From positions 73,372 through 119,854 of the forward strand of contig JAEMPJ010000007.1 in NCBI GenBank assembly GCA_022759365.1: DNA of 46,483 nucleotides, given 5' to 3'. Both the position numbers and the translations under genes were made by a program. A model generated the notes under the pieces. The model was not told where the DNA came from, did no database searches, and saw nothing but the letters and a program-made list of their open reading frames with translations. Below are positions 1-7,092 of this stretch, piece after piece. This stretch comes from Thermogladius sp. GTDB lineage: Archaea > Thermoproteota > Thermoprotei_A > Sulfolobales > Desulfurococcaceae. The stretch's first letter is position 1. Each line of letters opens with the position of its first letter.

Positions 1-21
1 AGGGAGCTTCTCGAGATAACA

Positions 22-516
22 ATGATTATCGTAGAGAAAATGATGGGTGAGGAAGGCAGGAAGATCCTCGAATTCATGCTTTCAAACAACGATTTAATCA
101 TAGAGGAGACCGCCGGCAAGGATCTAAATATAAAGTCGAATATTGTCAGGAAGATACTCCAAAAGCTCTCAGACGAGGCTATTGTGATCCCTGTTAAAGT
201 AAAGGATAAAGACAAGGTTCTACACGGCTGGGTTCTTAATAGGGATGCCTTGGCCAACTTCATCATCACAAGGCTAAGGAAATCCAGGGAAAAATTGTCA
301 ACAAGGATAAGAGAGCTCGAAGAGAACACTTTCTTCACGTGCCCCACATGTCATAGGAGGTTTAGGTACGAAGAAGCCCTGGCAAACGATTTCCACTGCC
401 CTAATGACAACACGTTGCTTGTTGAAGTGGATAGGGATTACGAGATAAATTTCCTCAGGGAGAAACTTAAGTCCCTTGACAGGCTTCTCGAGTATATTTA
501 CAGTGATGGATTTTGA
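22..516 (+). CDS. tfe: Transcription factor E (TFE, alpha subunit)
   Basis: This 164-residue protein is the archaeal counterpart of the TFIIE large subunit. It helps RNA polymerase open promoters after TBP and TFB have bound. Residues 1-85 form the extended winged-helix domain, followed by a basic/coiled linker and a zinc-ribbon region with C107, C110 and C126. The usual fourth cysteine is replaced in a CPND segment, so metal binding may use Asp129 or be weak. Its stop codon overlaps the start of the downstream methyltransferase gene by 4 nt, suggesting translational coupling. The family call is firm; the consequence of the missing cysteine is inference. Confidence 0.92.
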   Translation: MIIVEKMMGEEGRKILEFMLSNNDLIIEETAGKDLNIKSNIVRKILQKLSDEAIVIPVKVKDKDKVLHGWVLNRDALANFIITRLRKSREKLSTRIRELEENTFFTCPTCHRRFRYEEALANDFHCPNDNTLLVEVDRDYEINFLREKLKSLDRLLEYIYSDGF

Positions 517-1481
517 AGTCTAAAGTAGTTTTCGTCGACCTTTTCTCGGGTGCAGGAGGCTTCTCTATCGGTTTCGTTGAGACAGGGCTCTACAAGCCTG
601 TTTTAGCAATAGATAATTTCAAACCAGCCGCTCTAACCTATAAAGCTAACATACCAGAGCCAGTGGTGCTAGCCGAAGACATCAAGGACGTCACTTATTC
701 TACACTGAAAGATTTTCTGGGGAGCCTAGACATACCGGTGGTTATAGGTAGTCCTCCCTGCGAGCCTTTCACAGGCGCCAACCCAAGAAGGAAGGGGAGA
801 CCTCTAGACAGGTTGTACGTTGACCCCCAGGGGCAGTTAACTCTACACTTCATTAGAATAGTGGGTTTGTTGAAGCCGCAGATCTTTGTGATGGAGAATG
901 TGCCCGCTATAATGGAAGGAGAACTGAAAGAGGCTTTGATAAGGGAGTTTAAGCGGGTTGGCTACGAGAAAGTGTACTTCAATGTTCTAAACGCCGAGGA
1001 CTACTCGAGTCCTAGCAGGAGGAAGAGGGTTTTCATATCTAATATCGAGATTAAGCCGAGGAAGTCGGAGAATAGGGTTAAGGTAGCCGATGTATTAAAC
1101 GACCTCCCCCCGCCTGGTAGCAAGTTGCCGAACCACGACCCCCCACCGGAATTAAGCTGGAGGAAGCTTAAGAGGGTGGCTAGGCTAAGGCATGGGAAAG
1201 CCATGATATATTTCCAGGGCGCGACAGGGGAGATACCCAACCTCATTAGACTAGACCCGAACGATACAGCCCCGACTGTTCTCGGCTCCTCTCGTTTCAT
1301 ACACCCCTATGAGAACAGGTTTTTAACAGTTAGAGAGCAGGCTAGGCTCATGGGTTTCCCAGACTACTTCGTCTTCTACGGTGGGAGAGATGAGCAGTAC
1401 AACATGATCGGGGAGGCGGTGCCCGTACCCCTCTCGAAGGCGATAGCTCAATTCATCTACGACTCGTTGCGCGAATTATAG
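513..1481 (+). CDS. DNA (cytosine-5) methyltransferase
   Basis: A 322-residue AdoMet-dependent C5 cytosine methyltransferase. Motif I (DLFSGAGG, near residue 9) binds AdoMet. Motif IV carries the catalytic Cys83 in SPPCEPF, motif VI is ENV at 128-130, motif VIII is the SRRKRVF segment near 168-174, and motifs IX/X follow at the C terminus. The stretch between VIII and IX, where the target recognition domain sits, is only about 70 residues. The usual PCQ is PCE here. The gene starts at TTG inside the tfe stop (TTGA overlap). No restriction endonuclease is visible nearby, so it looks like an orphan enzyme. An RNA substrate cannot be excluded. Confidence 0.85.
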   Translation: MKSKVVFVDLFSGAGGFSIGFVETGLYKPVLAIDNFKPAALTYKANIPEPVVLAEDIKDVTYSTLKDFLGSLDIPVVIGSPPCEPFTGANPRRKGRPLDRLYVDPQGQLTLHFIRIVGLLKPQIFVMENVPAIMEGELKEALIREFKRVGYEKVYFNVLNAEDYSSPSRRKRVFISNIEIKPRKSENRVKVADVLNDLPPPGSKLPNHDPPPELSWRKLKRVARLRHGKAMIYFQGATGEIPNLIRLDPNDTAPTVLGSSRFIHPYENRFLTVREQARLMGFPDYFVFYGGRDEQYNMIGEAVPVPLSKAIAQFIYDSLREL

Positions 1482-1563
1482 AGGCCGCCTGAATTAAAAA
1501 TCCCGTAATCCTAATATTTGGAACAAGCCCCCGATTACCCAAGTGAAAAAGAGGTGTGTGATT

Positions 1564-2010
1564 ATGGTTATCTACGCTGGAATCTACAGTCCCACGAGCG
1601 TTCAAAGAGTCGTCGACTTCGTTAGAATAGTGTACGCTTTCCCTTCTCTCACACCCGTCGTTATAAAGCCGGTTGGCGCCGCCGCTCAAATAGGAGTACC
1701 GGAAGCATTTAAGATCTCCATTAAACTCAACAAGCCACTAATAGTAATCCCCGAGCTGAATGACGCCATGGAGTTGTTAAAGCTGGCTGGGGCCTACTAT
1801 TACAGTGATGAAGGGGAAGAACTAGAGTTATCCCATGTATTGAAGACTCCTGGGAACCACCTGCTAGTCCTCCCCTCGGGGGAGAGCGAGCCCAGTAAAA
1901 AAGAGTTGGTTGGGGTAAGGCTGTTTAAGTTGAAGGACATCCCGCCCCAGTTGCCTCCTCTGGCGATCTTATCGATATTAATGTACAAGTTGTTCTACCA
2001 GGTGACATAG
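1564..2010 (+). CDS. SPOUT-like / 'RecB-family nuclease' archaeal protein
   Basis: A 148-residue protein resembling the archaeal family annotated either as RecB-family nuclease or as SpoU-like methylase (COG4080-like). The recognisable part is an SVQRVVDF...GAAAQIGVPEA segment near residues 11-53 followed by a hydrophobic alpha/beta pattern. The start is the ATG at 1564 because a GAGGTG ribosome binding site lies 7 nt upstream (1551-1556); an in-frame GTG at 1543 has no such site. The 3' end overlaps convergently by 16 nt with the aldo/keto reductase gene. Catalytic activity is unknown; the family name is from memory of the motif, not a search. Confidence 0.55.
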   Translation: MVIYAGIYSPTSVQRVVDFVRIVYAFPSLTPVVIKPVGAAAQIGVPEAFKISIKLNKPLIVIPELNDAMELLKLAGAYYYSDEGEELELSHVLKTPGNHLLVLPSGESEPSKKELVGVRLFKLKDIPPQLPPLAILSILMYKLFYQVT

Positions 2011-2945
2011 GTTATCTTGATGCTTCTACTCAACTCGTCTATAGCCCTCCAGTCCTCGTAGCTGAGCCTCCAGCCTATAGCCCCAGCATTCTCGCTAACC
2101 TGCTCTGGCGTCTTAGCGCCTGGGATAGGGATTATAACCGGGCTGTAGTTGACCAGCCAGTTCAGGGCTACCTGCGAGGGGGTTTTACCATACTTCCCCG
2201 CTATCTCGACAAGCTTGTTTACGAGCGGCATGATTTTCCCGAAATTCTCCTCGTTGAAGACGGGGTCATTCGACCTAAGGTCCTTGAACTCCCTTATGTT
2301 CTCCAAGTTGTATTTGCCTGAGAGAGCACCTTTAGCTAATGGGCTCCAGGGTATGAAGGCTAGATCGTTCGCCTCAGCGTAGGGTATCAACTCCTCCTCC
2401 GACCACCTCTCAACCAGGTTAAACCTGTACTGCATGCTCACTATATCGGTTACCGACAAGTTTGCCCTCAAGTCCTCGACCAACGCCACCGGGTAGTTGC
2501 TTACACCCAGGTACCTGACGACCCCCTGGACTACAAGCCTCTCCAACGCCCTAGCATATCTCTGGGTAGGTATATTATGGTGTGTTGGAGGGTGATGTAT
2601 CTGGAGCAAGTCTATGTATGAGACCCCAAGCCTTTTAAGAGACCTGTCTACAGCCTTGAAGACGTCGTCTGGTTGAAGGAACTCGCCCGGTATCTTCGTT
2701 GCTATCACAACTTCTTCTCTTTTAACACCCAGCTCTTTAAGGGCCTTCCCCAGAAACGTCTCGCTCATACCTCTGCCGTAAACCATAGCGGTGTCGAAGA
2801 AGTTTATACCTACTTCAACGGCCTTAGCGATAACAGCCTTAGCCTTCTCGTAGTCTGTCAGACCCCATGTCTCGCTGAACTGCCATGTACCCAACCCTAT
2901 CCTAGAGACCTTGAGGTCGCTCCAACCCAGCTCCACGTACTCCAC
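1995..2945 (-). CDS. Aldo/keto reductase
   Basis: A 316-residue NAD(P)H-dependent oxidoreductase of the AKR superfamily with a TIM-barrel fold. The catalytic tetrad is visible: Asp51 and Tyr56 in FFDTAMVYG, Lys84 in VIATKIPG and a His in LLQIHHPP near residue 117. The C-terminal IPGAKTPEQVSEN segment matches the cofactor-binding part of the family. The start is GTG with a GGTGGTGG ribosome binding site just upstream. It is divergent from thioredoxin reductase, with an AT-rich shared promoter region around 2979-2990. The physiological substrate cannot be read from sequence. Confidence 0.9.
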   Translation of the reverse strand: MEYVELGWSDLKVSRIGLGTWQFSETWGLTDYEKAKAVIAKAVEVGINFFDTAMVYGRGMSETFLGKALKELGVKREEVVIATKIPGEFLQPDDVFKAVDRSLKRLGVSYIDLLQIHHPPTHHNIPTQRYARALERLVVQGVVRYLGVSNYPVALVEDLRANLSVTDIVSMQYRFNLVERWSEEELIPYAEANDLAFIPWSPLAKGALSGKYNLENIREFKDLRSNDPVFNEENFGKIMPLVNKLVEIAGKYGKTPSQVALNWLVNYSPVIIPIPGAKTPEQVSENAGAIGWRLSYEDWRAIDELSRSIKITYVTW

Positions 2946-3032
2946 GATCCCACCACCTATGGTAAACGAAGGTGAATCAAGCTTTAAACAGCTTTCCCCG
3001 CATACAGTGCAATAGGCCTTCGGGTGCTTACT

Positions 3033-4016
3033 ATGGGGTTCAAACTAAAAGCCGCACCTATGCAGGTAACCGGTAAGGAGGAAGTATACGATGTGATCAT
3101 AGTGGGCGGGGGTCCAGCCGGTTTGACAGCGGCACTATATAGTGCTAGGTACGAGCTGAAGCCTGTTGTAATAGCGAAGCTTGTAGGGGGTTACATGACT
3201 GAAGCGCCTGTGGTAGACGACTACCCTGGCCTACCTGATACCCCGGGTGAAGAGCTTGTAAACAAGTTTGTGAGCCATGTGAGGAAGTACAACGTGCCTA
3301 TCATCCAAGACGAGGTCGTCAACATCTACAGGAAGAACGGGTTGTGGTGCGCTGAGACTGCTTCGGAGAAGACTATTTGCGGATACGCTGTAATACTGGC
3401 TGTGGGCAGCGAGAAGAGGAAGCTGAATGTTAAAGGCGAGGAAGAGTTCACCGGGAGAGGCGTCTCGTACTGCGCTACATGCGACGGCCCATTGTTCAAA
3501 GACAAGGTAGTGGCCGTTGTAGGAGGAGGTAACTCCGCTTTAACCTCAGCGCTCTACCTTGCATCACTGGCCTCAAAGGTGTATTTAATCCACAGGAGGG
3601 ATACGTTCAAGGCGTTTAAAGTCTATGTCGAGAAGGCCGCGAGCAACCCGAAAATAGAGATATTGAAGAACACCATCATTAAGGAAATAGTAGGGGATAC
3701 ACGTGTACGTGGAATAGTAGTGTACGACAAGAGTAGAGGAGAGGAGAAGACTCTTACAGTAGACGGGGTGTTCATTGAAATAGGCTTGAAACCGCCTAAA
3801 GAGTTCTTCGAGAAAATAGGGTTAGAGGTCGACGAGTCAGGGCATGTAGTGGTTAAAGTAGATAGATCTACAAACCTCGAGGGTGTTTTCGTGGCGGGCG
3901 ACGCGGCGGGAGGCCCCTACAAGTACAGGTTTGAGCAAATTATAACGGCTGCAGCTGATGGAGCTATAGCGGCGGACGCAGCGTTCAAGTACATTTTATC
4001 TACTAAGAAGACTTGA
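3033..4016 (+). CDS. trxB: Thioredoxin reductase (FAD/NAD(P)H disulfide oxidoreductase)
   Basis: A flavoprotein of about 327 residues that passes electrons from NAD(P)H to thioredoxin-like proteins. It has an N-terminal FAD-binding GGGPAGLTAA motif, the redox-active CATC pair (YCATCDG, near residue 148), a second nucleotide-binding GGGNSAL motif about 20 residues later, and the C-terminal VFVAGDAAGG FAD motif. I take the ATG at 3033; a GTG at 3024 would add three residues and an ATG at 3060 would trim nine. It stands alone, divergent from the aldo/keto reductase and followed by a tRNA gene. Confidence 0.92.
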   Translation: MGFKLKAAPMQVTGKEEVYDVIIVGGGPAGLTAALYSARYELKPVVIAKLVGGYMTEAPVVDDYPGLPDTPGEELVNKFVSHVRKYNVPIIQDEVVNIYRKNGLWCAETASEKTICGYAVILAVGSEKRKLNVKGEEEFTGRGVSYCATCDGPLFKDKVVAVVGGGNSALTSALYLASLASKVYLIHRRDTFKAFKVYVEKAASNPKIEILKNTIIKEIVGDTRVRGIVVYDKSRGEEKTLTVDGVFIEIGLKPPKEFFEKIGLEVDESGHVVVKVDRSTNLEGVFVAGDAAGGPYKYRFEQIITAAADGAIAADAAFKYILSTKKT

Positions 4017-4068
4017 GCCCAGCATGTTTAAAGCTATTAAACCCCTCGAATAGATTAACTGGGATCAA

Positions 4069-4142
4069 GGGCCCGTAGCTCAGCCCGGTAGAGCGCCCGG
4101 CTCATAACCGGGTGGTCGGGGGTTCAAATCCCCCCGGGCCCA
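4069..4142 (+). tRNA. tRNA with anticodon CAU (Met elongator or Ile2)
   Basis: A 74-nt cloverleaf without intron. The acceptor stem is GGGCCCG/CGGGCCC with discriminator A. The anticodon stem is CCCGG/CCGGG around loop CTCATAA, placing CAU at 4103-4105. The T arm is GGGGG-TTCAAAT-CCCCC. It lacks the A1-U72 pair and the triple G-C anticodon stem of archaeal initiators, so it is not the initiator. The body closely resembles tRNA-Ile(GAU) as I remember it from other archaea, which favours the agmatidine-modified Ile2 tRNA over elongator Met, but sequence alone does not settle this. Confidence 0.95.
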
Positions 4143-4158
4143 TACACTGAGTAGATTT

Positions 4159-5427
4159 TTATGTCCCGTAAGACCAGGACTTCAAATACTCCGCCTGCTC
4201 AGGCGTAAGCTCGTCTATCCTCACGCCCATGGTATCTAATTTGAGCCTGGCAACCATTTCATCGAGCTCTCTAGGAGGGTTGTATACCCTCCTCTCAAGC
4301 CTACCTTTATTCTCGAGAAGGTATCTTACAGCGAGATACTGGTTTGCGAAGCTCATGTCCATCACCTCGCTTGGATGGCCCTCAGCCGCTACAAGGTTAA
4401 CCAGCCTGCCCTCAGCCAGCAGGTAGAGTCTACGCCCGTCTTTCAGAGTGTACTCGGTCACGTTCTCCCTGATGATCCTTTTCCCAATAGAAATCCCCTC
4501 TAAGTCAGGTATCCAAACTTCCACGTTGAAATGCCCGGCATTGGCCAGTATAGCCCCGTCCTTCATCTTCTCGAAGTGCTCTCTCCTCAAGACAGCCTTG
4601 TTGCCTGTTGCCGTGATGAATATGTCGCCTATGCTTGCCGCCTCGCTCATAGGCATCACCTCGAAGCCGTCGAAGACAGCCTCCAGGGCTCTAATCGGGT
4701 CTACCTCGGTAACTATAACCCTCCTCGCCCCTAGGCCTCTGGCCCTCAGCGCGATGCCCTTGCCAACCCACCCGTAGCCCGCTACAACAACGTTTTTACC
4801 CGCAATCAATATGTTCGTCGCCCTCATAATACCGTCGAAAGTACTCTGCCCGGTGCCAAACCTGTTGTCAAACAAGAACTTGGTGTAAGCGTTGTTCACC
4901 GCGATTACAGGGTATTGTAGGAGGCCCTCCCTCTCAAGCGCTTTCAAGCGGATGACACCGGTTGTAGTCTCCTCGGTGCCCCCCACAATCTTCTCCGCGA
5001 TATTCTTGAAGCCGCTGTGTAGCGTCGCGTGGAGATCACCGCCGTCATCTAAGACTACGTCTGGTCTGCTCTCCACTACTTGCCTAATACACCAGTAGTA
5101 GTCCTCGCTAGTCTGACCCCTCCACGCGCATACTCTAATGCCATACTCGACTAGGGCTGCCGCAACATCGTCCTGTGTGGATAGAGGGTTGCTGGCCGCT
5201 AAAACCACTTCCTCGGCGCCGGAGTCCTTTAGAGCCATCATTAAGACGCCTGTCTCCTTGGTCACGTGTAGCACAGCACCCACTCTAACGCCGGCGAGCG
5301 GTTTTCTCCTCCTCCCCTCCTCCCTAAGCTTCATTAGAACAGGCATGTGTTTCATAGCCCAGTCTAACTTCAATCTCCCGGATTCAGCTAGGCTGATATC
5401 TCTCACTCTACTGCTCAAACAAGCCAC
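4159..5427 (-). CDS. ahcY: S-adenosylhomocysteine hydrolase
   Basis: A 422-residue cytosolic enzyme that reversibly splits S-adenosylhomocysteine into adenosine and homocysteine, relieving product inhibition of methyltransferases. Visible signatures are [11 protein letters not shown] near 127-137, EETTTGV near 152, NNAYTK near 178, FGTGQS near 190 and the NAD-binding GYGWVGKG near 217-224. Length and motif order match the family. The start is GTG at 5427 with an AGGAGG run directly in front of it. The C-terminal region ends at LKSWSYGT. It is the natural partner of the many AdoMet enzymes of the cell, including the methyltransferase at 513. Confidence 0.96.
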   Translation of the reverse strand: MACLSSRVRDISLAESGRLKLDWAMKHMPVLMKLREEGRRRKPLAGVRVGAVLHVTKETGVLMMALKDSGAEEVVLAASNPLSTQDDVAAALVEYGIRVCAWRGQTSEDYYWCIRQVVESRPDVVLDDGGDLHATLHSGFKNIAEKIVGGTEETTTGVIRLKALEREGLLQYPVIAVNNAYTKFLFDNRFGTGQSTFDGIMRATNILIAGKNVVVAGYGWVGKGIALRARGLGARRVIVTEVDPIRALEAVFDGFEVMPMSEAASIGDIFITATGNKAVLRREHFEKMKDGAILANAGHFNVEVWIPDLEGISIGKRIIRENVTEYTLKDGRRLYLLAEGRLVNLVAAEGHPSEVMDMSFANQYLAVRYLLENKGRLERRVYNPPRELDEMVARLKLDTMGVRIDELTPEQAEYLKSWSYGT

Positions 5428-5575
5428 CCTCCTAAACTAATAGTCTTGGAAATATTAAGCAGTAGCTTAAGCATGCGACCATTAGCTCAAAGCAGGCGGC
5501 TTTTACTCAATTTAAATTTTAAAACACCCTATCGCATACCCATGTTAGGAAGATTACGTGATAGAGGTGCTGGAA

Positions 5576-5809
5576 GTGGGCAAGGTTAGGATAAGGTTGG
5601 TGAAAAGGGTTGCAAGGCAACTACTCGAGTCAAACCCCCAGTTGTTCACAAGGGACTTTGAAGCCAACAAGCGGGTGGTCTCTAAGCTTATTTCCACGAG
5701 GTCTAAGAAGCTTAGGAACCAGATAGCGGGGTACATAACACACTTAGTTGCCATTAGATCCAGGGAGAAGAAGGTTGAAACAGTTGAAGAAGCACCTCCC
5801 CAAGCCTAG
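5576..5809 (+). CDS. rps17e: 30S ribosomal protein S17e
   Basis: A 77-residue archaeal/eukaryotic-type small-subunit protein. The N terminus MGKVRIRLVKRVARQLLE matches the family, followed by basic helices and a short Glu/Ala tail. I set the start at the GTG at 5576: it gives the canonical MGKVR beginning and has a GAGGTG ribosome binding site 6 nt upstream (5564-5569). The longer reading from GTG 5558 would translate that binding site. The upstream AT-rich stretch at 5508-5524 is a likely promoter, shared divergently with ahcY. Confidence 0.92.
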   Translation: MGKVRIRLVKRVARQLLESNPQLFTRDFEANKRVVSKLISTRSKKLRNQIAGYITHLVAIRSREKKVETVEEAPPQA

Positions 5810-5835
5810 TTAGAGGAAACCCCGTCCTCAAGGCT

Positions 5836-5896
5836 TCAACGACCACGGCTCTCCATCTATCACAGGAACACTATTGGAGCGGCTGTGATGTCAAAC
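5836..5896. repeat. Imperfect hairpin between S17e and the Cgi121-like gene
   Basis: The two arms, CACGGCTCTCCA at 5844-5855 and TTGGAGCGGCTGTG at 5874-5887, pair over about 11 positions with one bulge and enclose an 18-nt loop. The gap 5810-5943 otherwise holds only a TATA-like CTTATAAAC at 5897-5905 that suits the next gene. The hairpin could be an RNA element or a terminator; I see no box motifs that assign it to a known class. Confidence 0.35.
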
Positions 5897-5943
5897 CTTA
5901 TAAACCTCTATGAAACTTGAAAGACCTGCGGTAGGCAACCTGC

Positions 5944-6423
5944 ATGGGCTTGAAAATCTACTCGCCAACCCGCGGGTTTCTGACTGTTGAATACCTTGGT
6001 AGAGTGTATAATGCTAGGTTCTTCCTGTGCTCTAAGAAAAGCCGTGATCTCGACAGCGAGTTGCAAGCGCTAGGGTTGACGCCTGAGCTTCCAGTGGCGT
6101 TGATCCCTGTTAAGCTCGTCGAGAACGACCTACAGCTTATTCAAGGAGTAGTCCACTACTTTGTTAACAGAGGATTATTGACCCGTATTAGACACGAAGG
6201 GCTACTCCTAGCTATGTTGATCACGGGTTTCAAGCAAATAAAAGACCTGTTAAGCTCCCTTAGAGAGGCGTACTCTGAGACAGACAAATACTTGCTAGTA
6301 TCGGCTACACAAGCCTATAATAGACCTGTTAATTGCATTGACTACCCGCTCAGCAATATAGACTTCTCGAGGAGTATTACAGGCAATGTAAAAAACGTCA
6401 CTGTTATACTAGACCTCCTATAG
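5944..6423 (+). CDS. Probable KEOPS subunit Cgi121-like protein
   Basis: A 159-residue protein. Its middle part, NDLQLIQGVVHYFVNRG... followed by EGLLLAMLITGFKQIKDLL, fits the Cgi121 pattern in which an asparagine-led helix is followed by E-x-L-x-x-x-TG-x-x-QI. In other archaea Cgi121 belongs to the KEOPS complex that makes t6A in tRNA, delivering tRNA to Kae1 and Bud32. No other KEOPS gene is in this window. The match is by eye and the N- and C-terminal thirds look divergent, so this remains tentative. A TATA-like element lies about 40 nt upstream of the ATG. Confidence 0.5.
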   Translation: MGLKIYSPTRGFLTVEYLGRVYNARFFLCSKKSRDLDSELQALGLTPELPVALIPVKLVENDLQLIQGVVHYFVNRGLLTRIRHEGLLLAMLITGFKQIKDLLSSLREAYSETDKYLLVSATQAYNRPVNCIDYPLSNIDFSRSITGNVKNVTVILDLL

Positions 6424-6426
6424 CTT

Positions 6427-6519
6427 CTACCACTCCTCCTCCCACTCCTCTTCTTCCCACTCTTCCTCTGGCTCTTCCTCCTCCCACTCTTCCTCCCATT
6501 CCTCCTCTAGCCACAACAT
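6427..6519 (-). CDS. Trp/Glu-repeat micro-protein (30 residues)
   Basis: An unlisted small gene. The 30 codons encode 20 Glu, 6 Trp, 2 Leu, 1 Met and 1 Pro and no basic residue. Tryptophans fall at positions 3, 8, 12 and again at 21, 26, 30, so the spacing 5-4 repeats with an 18-residue offset around a central Pro17. The ATG at 6519 has an AGGTGG ribosome binding site 5 nt upstream (6525-6530) and a TATA-like CTTAAATATT at 6559-6568, about 40 nt upstream of the start. Glu codons mix GAA and GAG. It ends 3 nt from the convergent Cgi121-like gene and is divergent from the TFS-like gene. I do not recognise a family; function unknown. Confidence 0.6.
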   Translation of the reverse strand: MLWLEEEWEEEWEEEEPEEEWEEEEWEEEW

Positions 6520-6669
6520 GTCTTCCACCTTACGTCTTAAAAGTATTTGACAATCAAGAATATTTAAGTAAAGCGGTCAGTTGTTACTATGTTTCACGAG
6601 GGGCATCCATCTGGTCTATGCATTTAATAAGGTTAGTTGAGTAAAGTATTGAGCCGTAGGGTGTGACGC

Positions 6670-6975
6670 TTGGTAAAGTTCTGCCCAAGATGCGGGGCTG
6701 CAATGTTTCCCTTGAAGAAGAAGGAGAGTGGAGAAGAATACTATGTTTTGAAATGCCCTAGATGCGGTTACGAGGAGAAGGCTTCCAAGAAGGATTTAGA
6801 GGCATACGGGTTGAAGTATGTAGTCGACTCTAGTAAGAGGACTATAACAGCTAAGGCGACGGAGGCCAGGGCGTCATCCCTATCCCCAGACGAGAGGGAG
6901 ATGCTCCAGGAGTACTACGAGGTTTTACTGGAGAGCATGAAAGAGGAGGAAGGCGAGGAGGAGGAATCAGACTAA
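6670..6975 (+). CDS. TFS/RpoM-like single zinc-ribbon protein
   Basis: A 101-residue protein with an N-terminal zinc ribbon (C5, C8, C29, C32 in CPRCG...CPRCGY) like the first ribbon of Rpb9/TFS. The C-terminal ribbon with the catalytic Asp-Glu loop that lets TFS stimulate RNA cleavage is absent; in its place are a helical region and a strongly acidic tail (EEEGEEEESD). It may therefore bind polymerase without cleavage activity, which is inference. The start is TTG with a GGTGTGA-type binding site at 6659-6665; a TATA-like ATTTAATAA lies at 6622-6630. Its 3' end overlaps a C/D RNA candidate on the other strand. Confidence 0.75.
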   Translation: MVKFCPRCGAAMFPLKKKESGEEYYVLKCPRCGYEEKASKKDLEAYGLKYVVDSSKRTITAKATEARASSLSPDEREMLQEYYEVLLESMKEEEGEEEESD

Positions 6976-7018
6976 ACTTCTTCTTCACCGCTCCGAGCCG
7001 TCACCACTCATCATATTA
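6963..7018 (-). ncRNA. C/D box guide RNA candidate
   Basis: Read on the minus strand the boxes are C ATGATGA (7014-7008), a 12-nt guide GTGGTGACGGCT, D' CGGA (6995-6992), a 3-nt spacer, C' GTGAAGA (6988-6982), an 11-nt guide AGAAGTTTAGT and D CTGA (6970-6967). Spacing is exactly that of archaeal C/D sRNAs, and the D'/C' core repeats that of the candidate at 26,990. A TTATACAT element at 7033-7040 sits near the right distance upstream. The RNA overlaps the last codons of the TFS-like gene. Its rRNA or tRNA target is not in this window. Confidence 0.6.
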
Positions 7019-7092
7019 AATTAAACCTGTCGATGTATAACTAAGTTAACCTATGGTAAACAACGGCTATAAAACAGCATCGGTGGGGTTCG

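Noticed and set aside
6424-6520. Pyrimidine-rich tract as a simple terminator of the Cgi121-like gene
   Set aside because: The tract is interrupted at regular codon positions by CCA/CAT that keep an open frame, and it has a start, binding site and TATA box on the other strand, which a plain tract would not need. A double role remains possible.
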